This document shows positions 51,656 through 64,000 of a stretch of DNA of 64,000 bases, piece by piece (position 1 is the stretch's first letter; each line of letters starts with the position of its first letter). Location of the stretch: positions 77,579,884 to 77,643,883 of the forward strand of contig CM043944.1 of NCBI GenBank assembly GCA_014529385.2, read 5' to 3'. A model generated the notes under the pieces. It had not been told where the DNA came from. It did no database searches and saw only the letters and a program-made list of their open reading frames with translations. Source of the DNA: Adiantum capillus-veneris. Lineage: Eukaryota > Streptophyta > Polypodiopsida > Polypodiales > Pteridaceae. Position numbers and translations under genes: made by a program.

Positions 51656-53345
51656 CATAATCCACAAGGACTACACACACAAACTTGCATCTCATGTGAT
51701 TGATCACTCTCTCTTACACACGCTCTCACCTCAAAGCTAATCAAATCTAATCGAAGAAGAAGCAAGCTACAAATCAGACTAGCCTTGTATACGAACAAGG
51801 CACCATGCATACCTCTCGCCATCCTCAAAGAGAAGGTGGTGCATTGAATCAAATCAAATCACAAACTTTGAAGCAGTGCATCATGCAAAACGATGACTCC
51901 CTTCTCCTTGACCCACTCACTACCAAGCAACAGATCGAGCTCCTACAACAAGACGTCCAAGAACTCCAACACCAACTTGCGAAACTTGAGAAACGCGATC
52001 GAGACAAAAAATTCAGTGACGAGCGACTTTAAAAGATTCTCAAGGCAACTTTTGACAACCAAGAGGATTGTAAAGACCAAGAACTCAGTTGTCGTGCCTT
52101 CACCTTCTCCGGCTATAACAACTGCAAAATTGGTAACATAGTCCTTTCTTGGCTTACCCAATTTGATGATTACTTTGTCGACGAATCCTTTTCCAAGAAG
52201 GATAAGATCAAGTGTGCAATGAACCACTTGACCGATAAGGCATCGCTATGGTCGAATGTCACTTGCAATAGCACACAACGCCCAACCACTTGGCAAGAGT
52301 TTCAAAACCATATCAAGCACAACTTTCTCCCACCCCATTCCACGTGCAGGCTCGACGTGACTGGTCCACTTTCTCTTGGATAGAAGGCAAGACAATGAGC
52401 CGATATACTGAAAGATTTTGGCAACACCTGTTGCTTCTACGCATGATGGAGGATGTCCCAAAAGAGACACTTCAAATCAAGTATGAAGACAGACTCCACC
52501 ATGGTATTCAAGCCAAGATCCATTCTTTGAAGCCAACATCTCTCTATGATGCAATTTCTTATGCACATGATGTTGAAAAGAAGATCAATTTGATCACACA
52601 TATGCTACAAGTTAGTCAACCGCGACATCAACCACCTCCTTTCAACAATTTTTTGCGCTACAATAATAATCGTAGCTATAACCCCACTACTCATTAGACA
52701 CCGCGCACTCGCAATTTCACATTGTTTTCAATTCTCCACGCAATACAACACCTCCACGCATTCTCTTGAACTCTAGTCCACAACGGCCTACATTTGAACA
52801 ACCACCTCACAGTTTCACACCACAACATGTTGCACCCACTATCACACATCCCACAAACAATCATCCTTGCATAGAGTGTCATCGTTCGTACAGGATTGGC
52901 CATGTCATGGCCAATTTCCCTCTATGCCCCAATCAGGCCAACTTCATATCTCAACACAAATACGAAACTCTATGATGATTAGACCAAAGATCCTTACCTA
53001 GCGATCTAAACTTTGCGGATGCAAGAGGTACCCCTATCACCATACACTCTTTGTTGCACATGAATGCTTCTATACATGATACGACAGTCTCCTTTTGCAC
53101 TACGACGGCAACACATATGACTTTATTTCTGCACGTCTTGCACACAAATTAAATCTAACTAAAATAAAATCACCATTTAAAGTGAAGAGTGCATTTCAAG
53201 ACACACGGTTTAATGGTATTTACATGGTTAATGAAGTTGAAGTCACTCTAGGTGCATACACCCAAAAGCGCAATTTTCTCGTTGTACCACTGCAATCCAC
53301 CGAGTAATTTTAGGCATGCCTTTTTGTCATGAGCATAACCCCAAC
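51656..53345 (+). pseudogene. Ty3/gypsy gag-protease fragment
   Basis: A coiled-coil-like N terminus is seen (TTKQQIELLQQDVQELQHQL and AKLEKRDRDKK, 51915-52020). A gag capsid follows (MNHLTDKASLWSNV, TWQEFQNHIKHNFLPP, SWIEGKTMSRYTERFWQHLL; 52200-52440), then a decayed knuckle near CIECHRSYRIGHVMANFPLC (52868-52925). Protease-like DGNTYDFISARLAHKLNLT and RNFLVVPLQ (53100-53300) come next, with DDG/DSG decayed. Several stops occur. It is cut off after the protease. Confidence 0.82.
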
Positions 53346-53652
53346 AGTGAATACAAGACACACACAATCTTACAGACACGCTATCACCTTTGACAGACGC
53401 CTTATCACTTTATTTGAGTCATGGACCGGGCCTGTCGGTCCTATAGGTGCGAAGGTGATCGCCGATGAGAGGCGCACCACTTATCTCATTTTTACATTAT
53501 TTTTTCTATGACCGACCACTGTGGGCGCCCATGTGAATGGGTCAAATTCATATAAAAGGTCCATTTTGACCTAAAATCCTGATTCTTGAGGTGCATGCGA
53601 AAGAAGTGCTCTTGGTCTACCTCTACCTTCTTCTCCATCGTGTGCTCACGAG

Positions 53653-53655
<3 letters not shown>
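53346..53655. other. No recognisable feature
   Basis: Transition from the gypsy fragment to the microsatellite block; no motif on either strand. Confidence 0.4.
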
Positions 53656-53829
<174 letters not shown>

Positions 53830-54160
53830 TCGAGCATTGCGGCGGCATCAATGACGGCAAGGCGGTTGAGCACGGTGGTGGCGGCTCCCTCTTCTTCATG
53901 GCACGGAATCCTTCATGACGGCAAGCATTGAGTGGTGAGTGACACACCATTGCCCCTTTGAGCTTACTAGGATAGTCTAGTTGTGTTCTTGCAGCCATTT
54001 GTGGCTCGAACACAATGTTCGGCAAGTTCCCAACCTCCAACACGTGCGGTAAAAGGACACATTTTTGGTGTGCAGGTAAGCTTGAGGAGCACTCTGTGTT
54101 GCCTCTTAAAGCCATTCTTTTCATCTGTTTTTGGTTTTTGTTTAGTTTGGATTAGATATT

Positions 54161-54272
54161 TTAGTGGCTCTAATGTGCAGGTTTTAGCAAGTTTTGTTAG
54201 ATCTGTTAGTGGTTGTAATGTGCGGGTTTTAGCAGGTTTTGTTAGATTTGTTAGTGGCTGCAATGTGCAAGT
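54161..54272. repeat. 45-bp tandem repeat, about 2.5 copies
   Basis: TTAGTGGCTSTAATGTGCRG recurs at 54161, 54206 and 54251 with a GTTTTAGCARGTTTTGTTAG segment between. Confidence 0.88.
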
Positions 54273-54399
54273 TGTTTGCAGTGGACAGTGTTTAGCAACC
54301 ATGCAGCACAATCTTATCCACAGAAATTTTTTTTAATTTTTTTCGTAAAAAATTTATATATTGAAAAACAACGTTCGAAAAAATTTGAAATAAAAAAGA

Positions 54400-55059
54400 A
54401 ATTGCAAAAACAAAAGGAAAAAGAAAAAATCTTTTATTAAAAGTAAGGGATCGAGATCATTCCCCAAGCCCAAGCTCAAGCCTCGGTCCTCAATCTTATG
54501 ATATAGTATAGACACTACTATATATATAAAGACTACCCCCTCAAGGTGAAGGGAGGGCATGTGGGACAATTCCTTCAAGTCCGTCACCCTTCCCTTCACA
54601 CTTACACCTTTGGACTTACTAATTTTAGCTTTCTTCTCGACTAGAAAAAGACTGTTTTTAGGATTTCAAGGGTCTTAAGTAACTGAATTGGGGATGTAAA
54701 TCACGACACGTCCCTCTAACCAAGACGCTCATTTTGAGCTATCACACGATATATTTTGTGGCTTGGTTAGAAAAAAGGACCAAAAAACAAAAAATTGAGA
54801 GTAAATTTGGGTTGCAAAACTCCCAAAAAACTAGGTGAGCGTCCTTCACGTGCACTCATCAACACTTCTAAGGTGTTGAGGTCACATGCACCTACTCTTT
54901 GGTTGTGTGCTAGAGGACGATCATATAGAGAGTGTTTCCGTTTACGCGGGCACCAATTATTCGTCCACATTAGGCTCTAGGCCCTCAGCGAGAACCCAAG
55001 GTAGTACCACTCAAGACCCACATATTACATCTACCGACTCTTCCTCTAACTAGGACATC
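54400..55059 (+). promoter_or_regulatory. Possible LTR/leader of the downstream gypsy element
   Basis: A TATA-like CTATATATATAAAGAC at about 54520-54535 lies upstream of a leader containing polypurine/pyrimidine stretches. No TG...CA borders or clear primer-binding site could be fixed. Promoter status is inferred from position only. Confidence 0.3.
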
Positions 55060-57800
55060 ATGGAAGGTTACCCGATGCCCAATCCCGATAGTTCAAGCCA
55101 GGACATGCATGCCATGGGCCCACGTTTTGGGCCGAGCGTGCTTAGCCGCTTGAAAGAGACTTTTAGTAGAGCCACTCGTTCCGAACATGGAGCTATCAAT
55201 GTAAATGAATGGGGTGGGGAAGTAAATTCACCATTCATGACCAATGTAGACCCCATGCTTCTGGTGAATATACTCCATTCACTGTACTCACTGACTCTTC
55301 AGAGCTATTCCCCTCTGAGGTTATATTACCTAATGGTAGAAGCCTTGCCAAAGTGCAAGAGGTTGAACGATATATCATTGCATCTAGGGAAAAGGAAATT
55401 GAGAGCTTACACAAGGTAGAGCAACGGAGAGAGCTAAAGGCGAAGGCCCCTATGTCAACATCCATGCTAGTCAAGCAATTGAGTGCTCCACTAAGGGGAA
55501 ACCCATAGAGCCACATTGCATTTAGTTCAAAGGACACCCCTAGCACCTCAATCCTAGATGGAGCATTTCTAAATGAAAACTGGGAGTATGAACTACAAAC
55601 AAATACTTTAACCGACCTATACATATGTCACACCTATCACGTGGGTTGGTTAGATGTCCTATAATCCACATCGGGTGCTACTAGCATAGAGGAGCAACAA
55701 CTAAGAGTTTGTGATGTCATCCATAGGGTTATTGAGATGGAGAGGCAAAACAAAGGGATCCACATGCCTTCAACAGATCTCATGAGATTCTTGGATATAG
55801 GGAAGGCTAAGCAACCAACTTTATCACATTATCACAAATGGAGACTCCCTCGGTAAGCCCGATTGATCCTCCATATGTTGTTTCGTCAGGGGTCTCAGTA
55901 CAATCTGAGCCCACAAGCGATAGCTTTACCTTTCCAAGTTTAGCTCAGTTTTCTCTTGATGACACCACGGCTACCATGCCTACCCTAATGATGGGCATGA
56001 AAAAAAACGTGCCATGGACCTCATTTATTAGTAAAGCACCGCTACATGGTGGCCCAATGCCTACAACAGTATCTACAAGTGTGTATCAACAATATGCACC
56101 TATGGGTCTCATGCTCATGTAGCTCCTACCCCTCCCATTGTTTCAACAACTTATGCTCCTCGACCACAACATCCAAGCTCTTATTTCAATGATGGGACCA
56201 TACCAACTAGCATTAGTATGTCAAATCCCATGTCTACTATGCCTAGGGCCACACATATGAACTTTGGGCCACCACATGGGCACAAAATTTCTTGGGACCC
56301 GAGGATCACTCCCATGCCTAACCCAATGCCAACCTCCATTCCACATGCAGTTCGGAGAGCGCATGTCCCTACTATACCTACTCACTTGGGTGACTTGGCA
56401 ACATTTTCTCAAGCTATTGATCGATCTATTGTTGAAATATGTGTAACACACCTGTTAGAGATCCTAAAAGTAAGGTAGTACACATAGCCAAGCTCACAAA
56501 AAAATTTAATGGATACGGGGGATGTGAGAAAGCGTATCGAAGTATTTGAACAAATATGCGATTCCCTAGGAGAACATAATGACCTGCATAAGAGTAATGC
56601 TTTAAGCTTGACCTTTAGTGGGAAGGCTAGGGACTGATATAGGACCTTGAGGGTGTAAGAGAAAACGATTTACCCTACTCTTAGGAGACTATTCTTGAAA
56701 GAGTACATACGAGAAGGAGTGCTTTGGGGTGTAGCATCTTAGCTCCAGAAAGCCCAACAAGACGAAGGGGAGTCTGTGACAGACTTTATTAGTCGCTTGA
56801 AGCATTTGAATTCTCGTTGTAATCCAAATGAGCACTTCAATAATATTCAATTGCTCAATTTAGGAGACTACGACATGAGGATATCTACAATGGCCTAGTC
56901 ATTAGAGGTATCACCACTTGGGAAGCAGTCACCACCAATATGATCCAATTGGAGGACAATCTAATGATTCAAGGAGAAAGAGTACTAGCTTGCAAGTATC
57001 GGGGCATGAACCAATGACCATAAAGCCTATTGCTAAAGAGCCAAAGATATATGAGATGACTTTAGCAGCTCTCACCAAGGCCAATTCAAGACGATTCTGC
57101 TCCAAAAAACAATCATATGTATCCATGAAGGGAGCAACAATGGTGCTCAGTTTGCTTCGGTCCACATAGTACCAGTGAATGTCCTACGTTTAGAGTAAAA
57201 TATTAATGGGAATTGCAATGCATGTGGTGGGAGGTATGGTCATCAAGCCAAGGATTGCATAGTATTTAAACGCGCGATGGCCAATTGACCAACCTTAGCA
57301 TGGACGGATACACCTCGAGTGACTGCATTGATGTCGGCCCCACCTCTTGAACAACCGTCATAATACATGGTCCCTAGGGCTCAAAATGTTATTCAAACAA
57401 CAGCATTACCACCTCATGTGTTAGGACTGCAACCCCCACATCCGAGAATCACTTCTATGACTCAAGTAAGTTGTGAGTCATCTATTTCTTGTGTGAATTG
57501 CAAGGATGAGATAGACCCTAATGTTAACTATGGGATTGATGCACTTAAACAAAGTTCACAATACTACATGGAGGACTAATGGGGACAAGTCAAACCTATC
57601 TATCAAGTATCTCTTCTTGCGGCAAGAGGCCAAAATATCAATTTCACTGCTAAGAGACCACCTCTTCAATGCTTACGAGCGTGGGGGTTCACATCATGTA
57701 GCCAAGTGTCCTATTAGACTACAAAAGAATGCCACGCTAATGCAAACCAATCAAACAGTACAACTACAATGTCGATACTCATGTGTAATCAATGTGGCAT
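55060..57800 (+). pseudogene. Ty3/gypsy (Tat/Athila-like) gag region
   Basis: The first frame (55060-55419) starts MEGYPMPNPDSSSQDMHAMG. A Pro/Thr/Met-rich linker (55838-56480) follows, then a capsid-like segment in broken frames around 56500-57000 (YNGLVIRGITTWEAV). Two zinc-knuckle-like remnants are near 57200-57260 (NACGGRYGHQAKDC-like) and 57780-57830 (CNQCGIDHLIAQC). At least eight frame breaks are present. The large Met/Pro-rich linker between the N terminus and capsid is unusual in length. Confidence 0.65.
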
Positions 57801-59817
57801 AGATCATTTGATTGCCCAATGTTCGAATAATTCAAATGCGCCAAAGATCATGCCATTGAAATTAATCGAGGTTATCGAGGAGCCATCACAAAGTCCACAT
57901 GTGGTACCTGTAAATGTACTCACACGATCGATGCTCCAAAACCAAAATATATTCTTGAAGAAAGAGACACATCATCAACTACCCAATCTTAAAAGAAGAA
58001 GAAAACAGGAACGAAGAGATCACAAAAAATGAAAAAGTCAGACCCTAGTTCAAAGACCAACATAGGGGCTGGGGAGGACCCCATGTATATGAACGACGCT
58101 GAAGAGGATTTTGATTTGAATAGACCATGGAGACTAAAATAGTCACTAGGAAAGAGACAGATAAGGAAGATCATCATGAGCCACAATGGCCAAGACCCAA
58201 GGAACCCAAGGAACCCAAGAAGAAGATAGGAACTTACCCAAACCCTATAGAGGAGATCGAGCGAGTCAAGGAATTAATGGGTTCGGTAGAAGAGACCCAA
58301 AGGGATCTAGAGCCAGCACCTAAGGAGAACCATATTATAGACACAGTGTTCTTGATGCAAAATCAATATCACAAAGACCATATACCACTAGCCATACCTA
58401 GTGTCATCCAAGAAGAAAGTGACTTTAAGTCATTAGGAAGTGGGCGTACTCCCTTCTTGTTGGAGAGAATGTTTACAGAGGGATTACCTGACCCTATCAA
58501 AGAAATGGAGATCCCATCTTCCCCATGTCAAGGTATTGAAGCCCAAAAAGTGCCATTAAATATTGCCAAATTGATGGATTCCATGGCTTCAAATGTCGGA
58601 ACCACCATCATGTTTAAACTATATGGAGACCCCAAGCTATTCTTAGCTCTTCAAGCTTTCCTCAAAGGAGAACTAAAAGTCGGGCAACCACAATTTGCAT
58701 AGATGGATGGAGCTAGGGAGGTTCCAATAGAGGATGAATATTTAGATCCAAAACCCAACCTAGATGAGAACTATGTTGTTGAAATACCTGTTAGCAAGTT
58801 GGGACAATACTTTGAAGGCGATGAATCCAATGCGACCATACCAACACTACCAAGGCATTAAGTGTGAAGGGAATCCTGGATGGTGGCGTTGGGGTTAGCA
58901 TTGTAACTAAAAATCGATGAAAAACTATGGGAAGACCTCACCTTGGGACTACAAACATAGTGGTAAAGATTGCCAATGGGACTATTGTTAAACCTATTGG
59001 GATTCTAGAAGATCTCAAGGTCAAGGTCCTTGGACACAAAATAAGGCATACCTTCATTGTTATGGATTTTTTCCAAGCACACTATGTCATCTAAGATGAT
59101 AGGACGTCCTTTCATGAGGGAAGCAAAAATTGTGCATGACTAGTCTAAAAACCATGTCTACTTGTAGTTCCAAGACTCTGTCATTTGAGTTGATCTTGTA
59201 ACTGGTCGCGCACATCCTCTAGGAAACATATTTATAATTGATCATAGATCTGACACCGCAGTTCACTCGGCCCCATTGCAGTTTTGTTGCATGTGTAAAA
59301 AGGACACTAATGTTGGGGAAGATTCCCCTTATATGGATGTTCTACCTAGGATGACTGAGTCTGACAATGTGGATTGGGTCCACCTAGAAGCAACCATAGA
59401 CACTTGGGGAAATAGGGGGATGACCTAGGTAACACCTAAGGGGGATGAAATGCCACAATTTGTTCCTTTAAATATGATAGGAGCAATGCATATAGCTTCT
59501 AATGACCTACTAGATGAAGGCTTGACTGACATTGGAACTAGCAATGTCTCAAAGGACTATAGCCCACATGATTTGGAGTCGAAATCATCAATTGAAATTG
59601 ACTCTGAGGATGAAGAATCTGAGTTAAATCTTGGTGCAAATGTGGAGACAAACCATTCAAGGCCCATTGGTACCCTAGATGACAATCTATCCTGGAGAGA
59701 AGAAGACACAGGTAGCGATTCATCTAGTGACTCTTCACTGGAGGAAGGTCATAATCAAAAAGTAGACATAAGATGCAATGATATCGAGCCAATGTATGTG
59801 CTAGGATAAATGAAAAG
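57801..59817 (+). pseudogene. Ty3/gypsy gag-pol linker and protease region
   Basis: A 191-codon frame (58127-58702) is rich in Glu, Lys and Pro and contains LNIAKLMDSMASNVGTTIM, a capsid/linker feature I cannot name. Protease-like residues follow at about 58870-59090: ILDGGVGVSIVTK (a DSGA-type site changed to DGG), then IVVKIANGT and HTFIVMDFF. The next frame, 59450-59809, is strongly acidic (SSIEIDSEDEESELN), possibly a spacer before RT. Stops separate each part. Confidence 0.55.
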
Positions 59818-60116
59818 AAATCTACCACAGAATGACTCAGTTATACGGGGGCATGTGATGCTCATCGTAAGCTGGTAGATAATTGGGGTGAATACCTTCA
59901 AAGCGTCATGTGGTGCAGTCCACAACCCATTGACATTGCACAGTCAGAGGCTATAGAGAAGCCAATTGTACCATAAGGAAACAAAAAAATTGAGAGCTAG
60001 CTCAACAACAAAAGGAAGCGAAAGAGAAATCACAACCCACAGAACAACAAGACCTTACAGATTTACATCTTGCATCTGAGCATTTCAACTCCTACACCAC
60101 GGAGGAGCGTAAGTTT

Positions 60117-61250
60117 GTGTATACAAAGGCCCAGAGAATACCTATCGTTGGAAGTAATGGAGTCTATGATGGTCCAAGGATAGTTAAGGAAATAGAGTTA
60201 GTAGACCCAGGTAAGGAGTCCAAACCTGTCTTCATTGCCCAAGATCTGACAGAGACTGAGGAATATATTCTTAAGAAGCTTCTCAATGAATTCAAGGATT
60301 TATTTTCTTGGACATTTCATGATATGAAAGGTGTTCCACCTTCCGTGGTGCAAAATATAATTCCTATGAATAGCATGGCTAAACCAATCCAGCAGCAACC
60401 CTACCCAATGAATCCTAACTATGCAAAGATTGTTCAAGAAGAGGTTGAAATGCTTGTCAAATGCGGATTCATATACCCTATTGAGCACTCAAAATGGGTG
60501 TCTCCAATAGTTATTGTGCCAAAAAATAATGGGAAACTCAGAGTGTGTGTGGATCTTAAAAAGGCCAATGCCACCACTAGGAGAGACCATTACCCCTTGC
60601 CATATTCAGAACATGTGCCTGAAAGAGTTGTAGGGAAGGAAGCTTATAGATTTTTAGATGGGTACTCTGGATACAATCAAATCACAATTGCACTAGAGGA
60701 CCAAGCTAAAACTGCTTTTATAACCGAATTTGGAGTGTTCGCATTTTGTGTTATGGCTTTTGGCTTAACCAATGCCCCTGCTACCTTCCAATGATTGATA
60801 AACACTGCTTTTAGGGAATATTTGAGGGAGTTTTGTGAAGCTTTCTTAAATGACCTCTGTGTTTATTATTTTTGGAAAGAACATCTATCATGTTTATGAA
60901 AAGTGTTTGAAAAGTGCATATCTATCACATCTCATTAAACCCTTTCAAATGCCAATTTTGGGTTAAACATGGAGTCATTTTAGGGCATATTTAGAGCATA
61001 TAGTGTCTAAAAAAGGGATTTCCACAGATGAGAGCAAAATTCAAGCCATTTCCAAATTTCCACCACCTACAAACTATAAAGGAGTTCAAAGGTTCATGGG
61101 CCATGTTGGTTGTTTTACAAGCGGTTTATTTTAAACTTTGCCGAGATAGCTCGTCCATTGTACAAGCTTCTTATTGAGTTCCATTGGACCGCAGATTGTA
61201 ACCATGCTTATGAGTTATTAAAAAGGGCCTTGACAAGTGCTCCCATCCTA
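60117..61250 (+). pseudogene. Ty3/gypsy reverse transcriptase, active site mutated
   Basis: A 225-codon frame holds LLNEFKDLFSWTFHDMKGVP, EVEMLVKCGFIYPIEHSKWV, KLRVCVDLKKANATTRRDHY, AYRFLDGYSGYNQITIALED and FGLTNAPATFQ, the Tat/Athila style of Ty3/gypsy RT. A TGA stop follows at 60794. The catalytic block then reads FLNDLCVYYF, where the first Asp of the x-D-D pair is Asn (codon 60849-60851). The downstream RT part (FQMPILG-, ISTDESKIQAISKFPPP, GVQRFMGHVG) continues in shifted frames to about 61130. Confidence 0.9.
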
Positions 61251-61253
61251 TGA

Positions 61254-61650
61254 GTGTCCAATTGGAATGTAAATTTCCATGTGCATATTGATGCATTAAA
61301 CTTTGTTATTGGGTGTGTTTTAGCTCAATCAGGAGAGCATAAATTGGACTACCCCATTAGCTTTGCAAGTCATCAATTAAATGATGCTGAGAGAAACTAC
61401 ACCACTATAGAGCGAGAAGGTTTAGCTATGATTTTCATAGTAAAGAAATTTTGCTACTACCTTCTTGCCAATAAGTTTGTTTTCTATGTGGATCATCAAG
61501 CATTGTTGTATCTAGTAAATAAACCTTGTTACACGGAAATAATTACATGATGGTTATTAATTCTTCTTGAGTTTGATTTTACCGTTGTGATGATGAGACC
61601 TGATAACAGACATGTCATGGTGGATCATTTGTCTCGCATACCCAATGGTG
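61254..61650 (+). pseudogene. Ty3/gypsy RNase H
   Basis: This degrades the RNA of the RNA-DNA hybrid. FHVHIDALNFVIGCVLAQ carries the first Asp, ERNYTTIEREGLAMIF the Glu, and FYVDHQALLYLVNKP the next Asp. RPDNRHVMVDHLSRIPNG closes the domain. One stop at about 61549 separates the last part. It joins RT upstream and integrase downstream. Confidence 0.88.
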
Positions 61651-62960
61651 AAGTCTCTACTAGAATCGATGACGAAGTGCCCGATACTTCCATGTTCCTA
61701 GTTGAGACCATGCCTGACTGGAGTGAGAAGATTATGAACTTTTTAGTTAATGGTTTTCCACCCAAAGATCTTTGTAAAGATATAGCTCAAAAACTATTAA
61801 AGGAATTTCAACCTTATTCTCTAATTGTAGGAACTCTCTACAAGCTAGGGAAGGACAATATTCTTAGACGTTGTGCTCGTGAGAGGATGAGTATTTATAC
61901 ATACGACAAGAAGCCCACATGGGTATATCCGGAGGACATTTTTCAGGGGAACTAATTGCTAGAAAAGTGTTGCAATTAGGCTATTGTTGGTAGCCTACCT
62001 TATTCAAGGATACATCACTGTTTTCAAAAGGGTGTGATGAATGCCAACATTATAAGATCACACAACAAAAGGATAAGATGTTCTTACATCCTATTAAAGT
62101 GACTCAACCATTTGAAAAATGGGGTTTAGACTTTGTAGACCCAATTAGTCTGGTAGCACATAACACTCAATCTTGATATATTATTGTTGCCACTGACTAT
62201 GTGACAAAGTGGGTGGAAGCCAAGGCGACACGCAAGACTGAGACGAGGTCAACTGCTAATTTTCTCTTTTTACACAATTTGGTTGTCCCCTTGGGATTGT
62301 GAGTGACAATGGTACTCATTTTATAAATGGAGTGATAAAGGAACTCATGACGATAAACTTCATGATAGCCCACCATAAGTCTACACCTTATTATCCACAA
62401 GAAAATGGCCAAGGTGAGAGCACTAATAAGACTTTAGTTTCTATCTTGACCAAATCAGTGGAAGCTTGTCGCACAGATTGGGATTTGAAGCTGACATCAG
62501 CTCTATGGGCTTATCGTACTGCTCACAAAGTGGCTATTAATCACCATTCAAGATGGTATATGGCCAAGAAGTAGTTATGTCATAGTAGTTTGTAATTCTT
62601 AGTCAACGGGTAGCTTCACAAGAAGGTTGGGATGGTAACCCTTTAGTTGAGTGTTAGATGAAGAAAGATAATTGGTTGTGCAAAGTGCACTTGTGAAGAA
62701 AGATAGGAAAAAGAAATGGTTTGATTGTCATTTAAAGAACAAGGATATCAAGGTTGGGGATAAAGTCCTTATGTATAGAGTACATAATGAGAAGAAAAAG
62801 TTGAAATATGCGGGAAAAGGACCATATAGAGTATGCAAAGTCACCCCACAAGGTACCATTCGTGTGGAAACTCTTGATGGAGTTGAAACCATTGGATTCC
62901 TCAATGGGAGTGAATTTAAAAGATACTATGATCCTTTAAGCCAAGAAAAGCTACGTGCCA
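61650..62960 (+). pseudogene. Ty3/gypsy integrase
   Basis: The zinc-finger part is seen as GCDECQHYKITQQKDKM-like residues (about 62030-62080). The catalytic triad is visible: Asp in IIVATDYVTKWVEAK (62180-62225), Asp in MSDNGTHFINGV (62299-62335), and Glu in YYPQENGQGESTNKT (62390-62435). The C-terminal domain KVGDKVLMYRVHNEKKKLKY then KGPYRVCKV lies at 62750-62850. Frames shift near 61960 and 62300, with a stop at 62574. It inserts cDNA in the genome; this copy is broken. Confidence 0.9.
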
Positions 62961-63900
62961 TCCATAAAAAAAAGGCAACCAAGACACAAGCAAAATTGAA
63001 AAAGATACAAGCTCAAGCTGAGGCTAAGGAGCAAAAAAAACGTATTAGACACCAACGAGAGGCCAATCTTGGACTTACACATGCATTTCAAGTTGAAACA
63101 GAGGATGATTGGTTGGAATCTGACACACCTCTACGATACCCTATTGAGTTTAATAGTGACTATGGGAAAGTTCTATACAACACCTTATTGGACACATGTG
63201 CTAAATATAATCTGCTATCGTATAGAGTGTGGTGTCAATTAGGGAAGCCATCTCTATCTGAGAGTACCATCCAAGTCAAGGGTATCGACAAGAAAAAAAC
63301 TACTGATTCTGGGACCCGACACACTTCTATTATTTATGACAACAGGGTCATAGCTCAAGACTTTTTGATCATGCTTGTTGGAACTATGGAAGGAAATATA
63401 AACCTAAGATGCAAGTGGATGTTAGAGGCCAAATGCACTATTGATTGGGGAACTGGGACTGTCCCAACACAGAAACCAACTCTTAGCCCTGCCACTTAAG
63501 TGATAGTCCCTGAGATATCACCTCTTGAGGAAATACAACCCAAAACATTGCATGTCTAAGGGGTTGAACTATATGTATCTATAGCCCAACCCTCTAGAGC
63601 TTCAACTTTTGTAGTTGAAACAAAGCATGAGACACACAAGACTCATCGTAATCTAACAAAGAAAACATACAAATGGGTCCCTAAAGAATCTTTAGCGACC
63701 ATTTTTAACGCTAAAAAACAAAAGCCTTGTAGAGACGCCCCACTCACTCCAAGAAATGTAGAAAAACATTGCGTTGGATTCCTAAATGACTATTGGAAGC
63801 CCAAGGCTACTACGAAGAGATTCCTAAATGACTATTGGAAGCCCAAGGCTACTATAAATTGTGTTCTTACATGTCACCTATGTCGGTGACTACTCTTTTG
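62960..63900 (+). pseudogene. Coding extension downstream of integrase
   Basis: The integrase frame stays open to 63499, about 180 residues past the normal end. It reads a Lys/Gln-rich coiled-coil-like stretch (KKATKTQAKLKKIQAQAEAK) and then a part containing YPIEFNSDYGKVLYNTLLDT and LLSYRVWCQLGKPSLSES, which looks faintly like a retroviral-type protease fold (a D-T start followed by hydrophobic strands). Broken frames to about 63880 read HRNLTKKTYKWVPKESLAT. I do not recognise the family. Some Tat/Athila elements have extra ORFs after pol. Confidence 0.45.
63777..63857. repeat. 42-bp tandem duplication
   Basis: GATTCCTAAATGACTATTGG followed by AAGCCCAAGGCTACTA occurs at 63777 and 63819. It keeps frame (42 = 14 codons), duplicating FLNDYWKPKATT. 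Confidence 0.9.
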
Positions 63901-64000
63901 TGAATGGTTTTGTCTTTTATCGTAAAACGTTTTGAGTCAGTGCACACTTCAGAGAACTCGTTATTCACGAAATGCATGCACCAAAGTACATGGGTCACCG

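Overview
The window reads as nuclear DNA from a land plant, most likely a seed plant with a large, repeat-rich genome. The evidence is Ty3/gypsy, Ty1/copia, L1-type LINE, Helitron-type and MITE sequences that are mostly degenerate and nested, many (GA)n/(TG)n microsatellites, and one spliced gene with GT-AG introns. There is no bacterial gene organisation, no operon and no CRISPR array. I found no tRNA or rRNA gene.

Layout. 1-6.2 kb: minus-strand Ty3/gypsy remnant (gag-PR, internally deleted RT, IN) with its 5' LTR; the 3' end lies outside the window. 6.2-9.7 kb: low-information sequence with two Helitron-type 3' ends, an inverted repeat, large (GA)/(TG) tracts and a MITE-like element. 9.7-20.6 kb: a mosaic of copia pieces (minus-strand pol half, plus-strand gag half, minus-strand gag half with LTR) and a direct segmental duplication (11818-13542 = 18151-20569) that carries the same copia/flank junction twice. 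20.6-32.7 kb: the one recognisable host gene, a minus-strand lipid phosphate phosphatase (PAP2 family) with seven exons and introns full of transposons. These include a tandem LTR-internal-LTR-internal-LTR array, a hAT-type MITE with a perfect 8-bp target duplication and a tRNA-derived SINE. 32.9-36.1 kb: a 1.45-kb tandem array directly upstream of that gene. 36-38.3 kb: (CT)n tracts, a duplicated perfect hairpin and short tandem repeats. 38.3-45.8 kb: a nearly full-length minus-strand L1-like LINE and fragments of a related one. 45.9-48.2 kb: a PIF1-type helicase followed by an apurinic-type endonuclease on the minus strand, the order that defines Helentrons. 48.2-53.4 kb: a gypsy fragment, a copia element with LTR, and a second gypsy gag-PR fragment. 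53.6-54.3 kb: microsatellites and a 45-bp tandem repeat. About 54.4 kb to the end: a long plus-strand Ty3/gypsy element, Tat/Athila-like by its RT, with unusual coding sequence downstream of integrase.

How it fits together. Only the lipid phosphate phosphatase looks like a functioning host gene, and even it lacks the exon expected to encode the last transmembrane segment. Almost everything else is decayed mobile DNA that can be read stratigraphically. The Helentron-like helicase-endonuclease is the most unusual item, because ordinary angiosperm Helitrons lack the endonuclease. All similarity statements come from recognising motifs by eye; no database search was run.
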